Positions 1-5,446 of a DNA stretch of 5,446 bases are shown here, in pieces. Below the pieces are notes generated by a model. That model worked only from the letters and a program-made list of their open reading frames with translations, was not told where the DNA came from and did no database searches. This DNA is from Prevotella sp. GTDB lineage: Bacteria; Bacteroidota; Bacteroidia; Bacteroidales; Bacteroidaceae. Within the stretch, counting starts at the first letter, position 1. Each line of letters starts with the position of its first letter. The DNA lies in NCBI GenBank assembly GCA_017442765.1, contig JAFRZC010000167.1, positions 1 through 5,446 of the forward strand. The letters run 5' to 3'. The position numbers and the translations under genes are program-made.

Positions 1-887
1 ATGGTTGCGGGGACATCGTATTGCATCATGGCATCGGTAATCTCGAAGCCTTTGCGGATGCCTTTCCCATAGACGATGAAGGGCGACAGCATCTCGTCGA
101 GTGTGATGCCGCCGTGTCCTTTGCCTGTGCCTCCATGGTCGGCGGTGAGCACAATGATGGTGTCGTCCATCATACCGGCATCGCTGACGGCTTGTATGAC
201 GCGGGTGATGCATTCGTCGAGAACGGTCTCAAAGGCGTAGTAGTCGGGGGTGTACCATCCTTTGTCGTGCCCCTGTTGGTCAAGGCCGCCATAGTAGAGA
301 AAGAAGAGCGTGGGCTTCTGCGACTTGATGTAATCGACGGCCTGCTGTGTGTATTCGTAGGTGTCGCCGCAGTTCTTGCAGCTGTCTACGCCATAGCCGC
401 CGTGATAGGTGTACATGATGTCGTCAACGGCCAGGGTGTCGATGACATATTTGATACCAATCCAGTCGAATTGTGCCGCGGTCTTGGCCGTCGGGCGTTG
501 CTCTTTGAGGATGGAGAAGATGGTGGGGAAGATGCCATGACTGTTGGTTACCGACGAGGGAATGTCTGGTGTCTGGCTGTTCCATTTGGTGTAGCCGTGG
601 CTCTCGGTGCCTGCTCCCATGAGATTTGATGCCCAGTTGATGGCTGATGCCGACGGAAGCACCGACCGCTTTTCCAGTGTCCAGCTGCCGTTTTTCATCA
701 GGAAGTCTTTCACTGTGGGCATGTTGGCCTCTGCCATGCTCTTGGCGGCCCAGCCGTCGATGCCTATCATGATGACGTGTTTGGCTTTGGCCTTTACCTT
801 GCCCTTGGCTTGAATGGGTGAGGGTACAAGAAAAAGCGACGCGAGGATGACCGCGAAAAGGTCTGTTGTTCTTTTCTGTTTTTTCAT
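1..887 (-). CDS. Exported alkaline-phosphatase-superfamily hydrolase (nucleotide pyrophosphatase/phosphodiesterase-like), N-terminal part
   Basis: The gene is cut by the left edge; 295 codons are visible with no stop. The ATG at 885-887 opens a typical Sec signal peptide: basic MKKQKR, a hydrophobic stretch at about residues 9-22, and a likely cleavage site after IQA (residue 27). The mature part carries the metal-site motifs of the alkaline phosphatase superfamily: HVIMIGIDGW with Asp44, LPSASAIN with Ser81 where phosphodiesterases of the NPP type have their Thr/Ser nucleophile, the GTESHGYT block (93-100), LDQQGH with Asp203 and His207, and TADHGG with Asp250 and His251, followed by GHGG with His258. 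It probably hydrolyses phosphate mono- or diesters in the periplasm with two bound metal ions. The substrate cannot be read from the sequence, and some relatives are annotated as sulfatases. A CKNC pair (170-173) may form a disulfide. It has its own promoter candidate and is separated from cdsA by 173 bp. The superfamily call is firm and the exact activity is open. Confidence 0.88.
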   Translation of the reverse strand, partial: MKKQKRTTDLFAVILASLFLVPSPIQAKGKVKAKAKHVIMIGIDGWAAKSMAEANMPTVKDFLMKNGSWTLEKRSVLPSASAINWASNLMGAGTESHGYTKWNSQTPDIPSSVTNSHGIFPTIFSILKEQRPTAKTAAQFDWIGIKYVIDTLAVDDIMYTYHGGYGVDSCKNCGDTYEYTQQAVDYIKSQKPTLFFLYYGGLDQQGHDKGWYTPDYYAFETVLDECITRVIQAVSDAGMMDDTIIVLTADHGGTGKGHGGITLDEMLSPFIVYGKGIRKGFEITDAMMQYDVPAT

Positions 888-900
888 AGTATCATTATTA

Positions 901-921
901 GATGGTTAATGGTTGATGGGT
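901..921. repeat. Three tandem copies of a 7-bp repeat
   Basis: The plus strand reads GATGGTT, AATGGTT, GATGGGT in exact 7-bp register. On the coding (minus) strand this gives ACCCATC, AACCATT, AACCATC, lying about 14-34 nt upstream of the phosphatase start codon, within its probable 5' leader. A second cluster of the same heptad lies at 1029-1042. No function is known to me. Confidence 0.6.
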
Positions 922-958
922 TTATTCTCTTCGACAAGAAATTATTTCAAAATCAAAC

Positions 959-990
959 CAAAATTATTTTGACTAATTTTTAAAATCCAA
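959..990 (-). promoter_or_regulatory. Candidate Bacteroidetes-type promoter for the phosphatase gene
   Basis: On the minus strand, 959-966 reads TAATTTTG, an exact match to the Bacteroidetes -7 consensus TAnnTTTG. A TTG at 988-990, 21 nt upstream, can serve as the -33 element. The start would lie near position 950, giving a leader of about 60 nt before the ATG at 887. The region is very AT-rich, so a chance match is possible. It is supported by its place between cdsA and the phosphatase gene and by the lack of overlap with any gene. Confidence 0.55.
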
Positions 991-1028
991 TTTTGTAGAA
1001 TTTCTTTGCAAAGCAAATCTTTTTTATT

Positions 1029-1042
1029 GGTGGTTGATGGTT
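1029..1042. repeat. Second cluster of the same 7-bp repeat (two copies)
   Basis: The plus strand reads GGTGGTT then GATGGTT, in register, 18 bp past the cdsA stop codon. It shares the 10-mer TGGTTGATGG (1031-1040) with the cluster near the phosphatase start (910-919). The two clusters bracket the promoter candidate at 959-990. Confidence 0.5.
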
Positions 1043-1060
1043 GAAAGAATTATGAATCGG

Positions 1061-1918
1061 TTAAATGAGACTGAGCGAGTAGATATAGACGACGACGGCG
1101 GGGAGTGCCATGAGTGAGGAGTCGAAGCGGTCGAGCATACCGCCGTGTCCGGGCATGACGGATCCGCTGTCTTTGATGCCGAGGGTGCGCTTGAAGAGGC
1201 TTTCCACGAGGTCGCCCCATGTGCCGAAGATGACGACGACAAGTCCCAGCCCTAACCACTGGAGCAGGGTGAGCTCCGTGGTGTCAGCACCGTTCTTTGA
1301 AGAAATGAACCATACGGCCCATGCCGCAATGAGTACAAGCACAGCTCCGCCGATGCTTCCTTCCCATGACTTTTTCGGTGAGATGCGCTCGAAAAGGCGG
1401 TGACGACCGAAGAGTGTGCCGGTGCAGTAGGCTCCTGTGTCGCTAATCCAGAGGAAGATGAACACGCTCAGGGGTAATAGCCAGTGATAAACGACAACAC
1501 CTGTCTGCTCGTCTTGTCCGAAGGCCAGCATGTTGATGGTGGAGAAGGGCAGGGCGATGTACAGTTGTGAGAGCATGGTGTAGGCCCAGTTGTTGATGGG
1601 ATCGTCTTGCTTCAGGTAAAGCTCGCTGATAAAGAGATAGACGATGGTGAGCAGGTAGGGGATGAAGACGGCTGCGGGGGTGATGTCGGCGCAGAAGCCG
1701 CCCACGGCCAAAAAGAGGTAAACACCTGCGGCGGTGGTGATGAAGCGGTTGATGCTGACGCGCCGCCGCTGGTTCACCAGTCCGCTGTATTCCCAGATGG
1801 TCATGCCTGTGATGAGGGCGAAGAGGAACATCATGGCCATGGCATTGAACGAGATACCTACAATCATGATGGCGACGAAGAGTATGCCGCTGACGGTGCG
1901 AACGATGAGGTTTTTCAT
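1061..1918 (-). CDS. cdsA: Phosphatidate cytidylyltransferase (CDP-diacylglycerol synthase)
   Basis: The enzyme transfers CMP from CTP to phosphatidate, giving CDP-diacylglycerol and pyrophosphate. This is the branch point to all bacterial phospholipids and takes place in the inner membrane. The 285-residue protein is of normal family length and very hydrophobic, with about eight membrane segments (for example near 8-34, 58-75, 83-101, 143-159, 191-206, 219-234 and 268-284). The C-terminal family signature is complete at residues 240-266: SLFKR, then KD (249-250), then GHGGMLDRFD (257-266). Other conserved motifs are SDTGAY (159-164), SPKKSWEG (180-187) and GDLVES (235-240). Its ATG overlaps the ftsH stop codon in an ATGA (1915-1918), so translation is probably coupled to ftsH and no separate promoter is needed. 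No convincing terminator follows the stop at 1061. Identification is firm. Confidence 0.97.
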   Translation of the reverse strand: MKNLIVRTVSGILFVAIMIVGISFNAMAMMFLFALITGMTIWEYSGLVNQRRRVSINRFITTAAGVYLFLAVGGFCADITPAAVFIPYLLTIVYLFISELYLKQDDPINNWAYTMLSQLYIALPFSTINMLAFGQDEQTGVVVYHWLLPLSVFIFLWISDTGAYCTGTLFGRHRLFERISPKKSWEGSIGGAVLVLIAAWAVWFISSKNGADTTELTLLQWLGLGLVVVIFGTWGDLVESLFKRTLGIKDSGSVMPGHGGMLDRFDSSLMALPAVVVYIYSLSLI

Positions 1919-3912
1919 GAAGCCCCTCCTTCCTCATATTCGGCCTGTGCCTGACGTACTTCCTCGGGCATGTTCTCCAGCTTGAGCGCGTCGTCCTCTG
2001 CTTCCATGATTTCATCAGAGCGGCTGGTCCAGGGACGCTTGCCAAAGATTTTCTCAACGTCCTCGGCAAAGATGACCTCGCGCGAGATGAGCAGCTCGGC
2101 CAGTTGGTTATGGCCTTCCTTGTGTTCGGTGAGCAGGGCTTTTGCCCGGTCGTACTGTTCGTTGATCATGCGTAGCACCTCATCGTCGATAACCTTGGCC
2201 GTTGTCTCTGAATAGGGTCTTTGGAACTGGTATTCCTGATTGTTGTAGTAGCAGATGTTGGGCAGCTTTTCGCTCATACCGGCGTAGGCAATCATGCCAT
2301 AGGCACTCTTCGTGGCGCGTTCGAGGTCGTTCATCGCGCCGGTGGAGATGTGGCCGGTGAAGAGTTCCTCGGCGGCACGGCCTCCGAGAAGCGAGCACAT
2401 CTCGTCGAGCATCTGCTCCTTGGTGGTAATCTGTCGCTCCTCGGGCAGATACCATGCCGCGCCGAGAGCCTGTCCTCGCGGCACGATACTGACTTTCACA
2501 AGCGGATTGGCATACTGGCAGAACCACGACACGGTGGCATGTCCGGCCTCATGAAGGGCGATGGAGCGTTTCTCCTCGGCGGTCATTACCTTGGTCTTCT
2601 TCTCCAGTCCGCCGATGATGCGATCGACGGCATCGAGGAAATCTTGCTTGCCCACTGTCTGCTTGTTGTGGCGCGCGGCGATGAGGGCGGCCTCGTTGCA
2701 GACATTGGCAATGTCGGCACCCGAGAATCCCGGGGTCTGACGGGCGAGGAAGTCGATGTCGAGCGTCTCGTCGGTTTTCAGCGGCTTGAGGTGAACCTGG
2801 AAGATTTCCTTGCGCTCGGTGAGGTCGGGCAGGTCAACATGAATCTCGCGGTCGAAACGTCCGGCACGCAGCAGGGCAGAATCGAGCATATCGACACGGT
2901 TGGTGGCGGCCAGCACGATGACACCCGAGTTGGTGCCGAAGCCGTCCATCTCGGTGAGCAGCTGGTTCAGGGTACTCTCGCGCTCGTCATTGCCACCCAT
3001 GTTGGCCTTGTTGCCACGGGCACGGCCCACAGCATCAATCTCGTCGATAAAGACGATGCACGGCGCTTTCTCCTTGGCCTGGCGGAAGAGGTCCCTCACA
3101 CGCGAGGCACCGACACCGACAAACATCTCGACGAAGTCGGAACCAGACATGGAGAAGAACGGAACGTCGGCCTCGCCGGCGACAGCCTTGGCAAGGAGGG
3201 TCTTACCCGTTCCCGGAGGCCCCACGAGCAAAGCGCCCTTGGGAATTTTGCCACCCAACTCGGTGTAATGCTTGGGATTCTTGAGGAAGTCCACGATTTC
3301 GGCAATCTCGACCTTGGCCTCGGCCAAGCCCGCCACATCCTGGAAGGTAACCTTGCTGTCGTTGTCCTTGTCAAAAAGGCGGGCTTTGGACTTGCCAACG
3401 CTGAAGATGCCGCCTCCTGCCCCTCCAGCACCCATGCGCCTGTAGAGCAGCGACAAGAGAAGGATGAACAGTACGGGTGAGGCCAGATATAGTATTATGT
3501 TAGAATAATCACTGGCCTTGTCATACTTGATAGTGCCCGTGTACACGCCGTCAGCCTTCCATTGTTGGGCCTTGTCGTCAAACTTGTCAGAGCTGGGTAT
3601 CTGCGCCGTGACCACATTGTTGGGGCGCTGTTGACCGAGCATCGGGGCCTCGGCCGGTTTAGCAGTTTTATTGAGCTGTTTTGCGACCGAATCGGTCAAT
3701 ACGGCCTCGAGATAATCCTTGTTGGTATATACCGTCATGGACTTGACTCCGCCCTGATTGACGATGCTGTCGAACTGTGTCCATGAGACCTCTTGAGGCA
3801 CGCCGCCATCGCTATACATCCATAGCATCATGCATAGGAAGAGAGCCATGAGCCCGTACATCCAGAAGAAGTCGAAACGGGGTGTTTTGCGTTGATTTTT
3901 ACTGTTTGCCAT
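1915..3912 (-). CDS. ftsH: ATP-dependent zinc metalloprotease FtsH
   Basis: FtsH is a membrane-anchored hexameric AAA+ protease that extracts and degrades misassembled membrane proteins and selected soluble regulators. The 665-residue protein has the full family layout: a short cytoplasmic start, TM1 at about 15-33, a periplasmic domain at about 34-136, TM2 at about 138-157, then a glycine-rich linker (161-168). The AAA+ domain has Walker A GPPGTGKT (231-238), the pore loop MFVGVG (263-268), Walker B IVFIDE (286-291), and the second region of homology around AATNR (335-339) to RAGRFDR (349-355), with arginine fingers Arg352 and Arg355. The protease domain has HEAGH (454-458, catalytic Glu455), and Asp529 in the MNDLERAT block is the likely third zinc ligand. 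An acidic tail follows residue 633. No key residue is missing. It lies 24 bp after rsfS and overlaps cdsA by 4 bp, so it is the middle gene of one operon. Confidence 0.98.
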   Translation of the reverse strand: MANSKNQRKTPRFDFFWMYGLMALFLCMMLWMYSDGGVPQEVSWTQFDSIVNQGGVKSMTVYTNKDYLEAVLTDSVAKQLNKTAKPAEAPMLGQQRPNNVVTAQIPSSDKFDDKAQQWKADGVYTGTIKYDKASDYSNIILYLASPVLFILLLSLLYRRMGAGGAGGGIFSVGKSKARLFDKDNDSKVTFQDVAGLAEAKVEIAEIVDFLKNPKHYTELGGKIPKGALLVGPPGTGKTLLAKAVAGEADVPFFSMSGSDFVEMFVGVGASRVRDLFRQAKEKAPCIVFIDEIDAVGRARGNKANMGGNDERESTLNQLLTEMDGFGTNSGVIVLAATNRVDMLDSALLRAGRFDREIHVDLPDLTERKEIFQVHLKPLKTDETLDIDFLARQTPGFSGADIANVCNEAALIAARHNKQTVGKQDFLDAVDRIIGGLEKKTKVMTAEEKRSIALHEAGHATVSWFCQYANPLVKVSIVPRGQALGAAWYLPEERQITTKEQMLDEMCSLLGGRAAEELFTGHISTGAMNDLERATKSAYGMIAYAGMSEKLPNICYYNNQEYQFQRPYSETTAKVIDDEVLRMINEQYDRAKALLTEHKEGHNQLAELLISREVIFAEDVEKIFGKRPWTSRSDEIMEAEDDALKLENMPEEVRQAQAEYEEGGAS

Positions 3913-3936
3913 TATCTGTTTTCTTTGCGAGTAGGG

Positions 3937-4296
3937 CTAATCGAGGTCAGGAATGGTGTTGATTTGCGCGTCGGCCCAGAGCTGCTCCAGATTATAACGG
4001 TCACGGAACTCGGGCACGAAGACGTGAACAAAGATGCTACCGTAGTCGATGATAATCCATTGTGCGTTCTGGTAACCATCGTAGTTGAACGGGCGCTGGC
4101 CCGCGTTTTTCTCGACATACTCGCGAACGCTATCGGCCACGGCAGTCACCTGCATGGGGGTATTTCCTGTAGCGAGAACAAAACCCTGAGCGGCAGCGGT
4201 CTCGATGCCCGAGAGATCAACATGGACAATATTGTGTCCTTTCTTTTCCTGAATTGCTTCAATGATAGCTTGAATTAACTTTTCGTTTTCGTTCAT
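3937..4296 (-). CDS. rsfS: Ribosomal silencing factor RsfS (Iojap/YbeB family)
   Basis: RsfS binds ribosomal protein uL14 on the 50S subunit and blocks joining with the 30S subunit, lowering translation when nutrients are scarce. The chosen ATG (4294-4296) gives 119 residues, close to the usual length. Family hallmarks are visible: IIEAIQEKKG (11-20), IVHVDLSG (23-30), then FVLATGNTPMQV (39-50), a helix with ADSVREYVEK (54-63), and the core AQWIIIDYGSIFVHVF (78-93), followed by FRDRYNLEQLW (97-107). A nine-residue longer reading from a TTG at 4321-4323 is unlikely because that codon sits inside the -7 promoter element. The gene is first in the rsfS-ftsH-cdsA operon and probably sets its transcription through the promoter just upstream. 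No Shine-Dalgarno sequence is evident, as is usual in Bacteroidetes. Confidence 0.95.
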   Translation of the reverse strand: MNENEKLIQAIIEAIQEKKGHNIVHVDLSGIETAAAQGFVLATGNTPMQVTAVADSVREYVEKNAGQRPFNYDGYQNAQWIIIDYGSIFVHVFVPEFRDRYNLEQLWADAQINTIPDLD

Positions 4297-4320
4297 ATAA
4301 TATGCTATTATTCCAATGTG

Positions 4321-4349
4321 CAAAGATAATCAAAGTTTCATGAATCCAA
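4321..4349 (-). promoter_or_regulatory. Promoter of the rsfS-ftsH-cdsA operon
   Basis: On the minus strand 4321-4328 reads TATCTTTG and continues CA, the common form of the Bacteroidetes -7 element TAnnTTTG. A TTG at 4347-4349, 18 nt upstream, is a weaker -33 candidate. Transcription would start about 7 nt downstream, leaving a leader of roughly 15-20 nt before the rsfS ATG at 4296. It lies downstream of the gdhA terminator, which fits an independent operon. Confidence 0.7.
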
Positions 4350-4452
4350 GAGGGAAAAGTGGTAATTTATTTTAAACAAGAGGAAAAACCCCGTGATGAT
4401 GCAAGGAGAATTACAAGGCATAGCCATGCAATAACGTAACCGCCTGGCGAAA

Positions 4453-4494
4453 CTGAGGGGGGGGGTGAGTAAACTGGTGACTGAGGGGGTGAGG
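4453..4494. repeat. G-tract region with a repeated CTGAGGGGG...TGAG block
   Basis: The plus strand has CTGAG followed by a run of nine G in total (4457-4465) and then TGAG. After 28 bp the block recurs as CTGAG with five G in total (4485-4489) and TGAG. On the strand transcribed for neighbouring genes these are C tracts. The block lies between the gdhA terminator and the rsfS promoter, outside any credible gene. The rest of 4330-4510 shows nothing else I can name. Confidence 0.6.
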
Positions 4495-4512
4495 AAATTG
4501 GGAAAGGATTGT

Positions 4513-4552
4513 AAAAAAATCAGGCAGGTTGCAATGTTTACAACCTGCCCGA
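4513..4552 (-). terminator. Rho-independent terminator of gdhA
   Basis: A perfect 9-bp stem, GGCAGGTTG (4523-4531) with CAACCTGCC (4541-4549), encloses a 9-nt loop. It can extend past one mismatch by two more pairs (4520-4521 with 4551-4552). On the minus strand the stem is followed by a run of T (seven A on the plus strand, 4513-4519). It begins about 40 nt past the gdhA stop codon and points in the gdhA direction. Confidence 0.9.
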
Positions 4553-4593
4553 TGTTCATTAGTCGGTTAGTTAAGCAATCTCTTCAAGCGGGA

Positions 4594-5446
4594 TTAGATG
4601 ATACCCTGTTCGAGCATAGCCTGAGCAACCTTCATGAAGCCGGCGATGTTAGCGCCCTTCACGTAGTCGATAGTGCCGTCGGGCTGAGTACCGAACTTCA
4701 CGCACTGCTCGTGGATGTTCTCCATGATCCAGTGGAGCTTCTCGTCAACTTCCTTAGCCGACCAGCTCAGGTGAGCAGCATTCTGGGTCATCTCGAGACC
4801 AGAGGTAGCTACGCCACCAGCGTTGACAGCCTTACCAGGAGCGAACAGCACGCCATTCTTCTGGAAGAAGTGGATAGCGCCGGGCTGGCAACCCATGTTG
4901 GAAACCTCGCAGCAGCACCAGCAGCCGTTAGCCTTCAGCTCCTTAGCGTCGTCCTCGCTCAGCTCATTCTGGAATGCGCAGGGGAGAGCGATGTCGGTGG
5001 GAACACTCCAAGCCTTCTTGCCGGCGGTGAATTTTGCCTTCTCGGGGAACTTGGTTGCCATATCCTCAACCTTGTTGCGGTTAGAAGCACGCATGTCGAG
5101 CATGTAGTCAATCATCTCGGGAGTGATGCCGTCGGGAATCTCGCAAACGCCGTCGGGGCCAGAGATGGCAACAACCTTAGCGCCAAGTTCGAGAGCCTTG
5201 GTAGCGGCACCCCAAGCTACGTTACCGAAGCCAGAGAGGGTGACCTTCTTGCCCTTGATATCCTTACCAGCAGCGCGGAGCACGTGCTCAACAAAGTAGA
5301 GAGCACCGAAACCGGTAGCCTCGGGACGGAGGATAGAACCACCCCAGGTCATGCCCTTGCCGGTGAGGACGCCAGTGTGATACTGACGAGCGAGTTTCTG
5401 ATACATACCATTGAGGAAGCCAATCTCACGGCCACCAACACCAACG
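4594..5446 (-). CDS. gdhA: Glutamate dehydrogenase, C-terminal part
   Basis: The enzyme interconverts 2-oxoglutarate plus ammonium and glutamate with NAD(P)(H), in the cytoplasm. The window holds the last 283 codons and the stop; the start lies past the right edge, so roughly a third of a normal hexameric GDH of about 445 residues is missing. The visible part opens with VGVGGREIGF and continues with TGKGMTWGGS and RPEATGFG, the hinge and nucleotide-domain entry of the family. The dinucleotide-binding loop SGFGNVAWG is at visible residues 71-79, SGPDG at 95-99, then the conserved APGKAVNAGGVATSGLEM block (202-219) and a C-terminal helix ending AMLEQGII. The SGFGNVA and SGPDG motifs resemble the NAD-specific Clostridium symbiosum enzyme more than the NADP-specific E. 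coli one. A Cys-rich stretch CWCCC (175-179) precedes an altered NMG loop. A strong terminator follows, so it is probably the last gene of its own transcript. The family call is firm; coenzyme choice is inferred. Confidence 0.96.
   Translation of the reverse strand, partial: VGVGGREIGFLNGMYQKLARQYHTGVLTGKGMTWGGSILRPEATGFGALYFVEHVLRAAGKDIKGKKVTLSGFGNVAWGAATKALELGAKVVAISGPDGVCEIPDGITPEMIDYMLDMRASNRNKVEDMATKFPEKAKFTAGKKAWSVPTDIALPCAFQNELSEDDAKELKANGCWCCCEVSNMGCQPGAIHFFQKNGVLFAPGKAVNAGGVATSGLEMTQNAAHLSWSAKEVDEKLHWIMENIHEQCVKFGTQPDGTIDYVKGANIAGFMKVAQAMLEQGII

Noticed and set aside
21..629. A 202-codon plus-strand open frame at the left end
   Set aside because: It is antisense to the phosphatase gene, whose signal peptide and metal motifs are clear, and its product resembles no known family.
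1004..1013. Perfect palindrome CTTTGCAAAG after cdsA, considered as a terminator or operator
   Set aside because: It is only 10 bp with no loop and no GC-rich stem, followed by no clean T run on the minus strand; it is easily found by chance in AT-rich DNA.
2221..3480. A 419-codon open frame on the plus strand, opposite ftsH
   Set aside because: It is fully antisense to a complete ftsH with all catalytic motifs. It has no recognisable domain, and long antisense frames are expected from the codon bias of this gene.
4297..4323. A longer rsfS start at a TTG codon, adding nine residues
   Set aside because: The TTG is part of the -7 promoter element, so it would not be on the transcript; the ATG at 4294-4296 fits the family N-terminus.
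4418..4429. Small inverted repeat GCAT/ATGC upstream of the rsfS promoter
   Set aside because: A 4-bp stem is too short to support any structural call.
4338..4559. A 73-codon minus-strand open frame between gdhA and rsfS
   Set aside because: It runs through the gdhA terminator stem and the C9 tract and to just short of the rsfS promoter -33 element, has no promoter or leader, and its product looks like translated non-coding DNA.
1..5446. An undescribed multi-gene system, mobile element, CRISPR array or RNA gene
   Set aside because: All coding space is filled by five recognisable families, mostly housekeeping, and the two intergenic regions are short and show no RNA gene, terminal inverted repeats or spaced repeat array.

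Overview
The window looks like ordinary chromosomal DNA from a Bacteroidales bacterium, most likely Prevotella or a close relative. This is inferred from the protein sequences, the gene order rsfS-ftsH-cdsA, the absence of Shine-Dalgarno-like leaders, and two Bacteroidetes-type promoters with a TAnnTTTG -7 element. I could not run a database search, so the genus is an impression. All five genes lie on the minus strand, so they read from the right end of the window to the left.

From right to left: (1) positions 4594-5446 hold the C-terminal 283 codons of glutamate dehydrogenase (gdhA), whose start is beyond the right edge. It is closed by a clear rho-independent terminator at 4513-4552. (2) Positions 4297-4512 form a short intergenic region with a G9 homopolymer, a repeated CTGAGGGGG block and a strong promoter candidate (4321-4349). 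(3) Positions 1061-4296 form a tight three-gene operon: rsfS (ribosomal silencing factor), ftsH (membrane AAA+ zinc protease) and cdsA (phosphatidate cytidylyltransferase). The rsfS-ftsH spacing is 24 bp, and ftsH and cdsA overlap by 4 bp (ATGA). (4) Positions 888-1060 form an AT-rich intergenic region with a promoter candidate and two small clusters of a 7-bp repeat. (5) Positions 1-887 hold the first 295 codons of an exported alkaline-phosphatase-superfamily hydrolase, cut by the left edge.

The three operon genes join ribosome control (RsfS), membrane protein quality control (FtsH) and the committed CTP-dependent step of phospholipid synthesis (CdsA). This is a growth and envelope housekeeping unit. 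The flanking genes appear to be independent transcription units for nitrogen assimilation or glutamate turnover and for periplasmic phosphoester (or related) hydrolysis.

I found no mobile element, CRISPR array, tRNA or rRNA gene, defence system or undescribed multi-gene system. The most noteworthy details are a Cys-rich run next to an altered NMP loop in GdhA, an NAD-enzyme-like coenzyme signature in the same protein, the 7-bp repeats and mini-ORF in front of the phosphatase gene, and the G9 tract upstream of the rsfS promoter.
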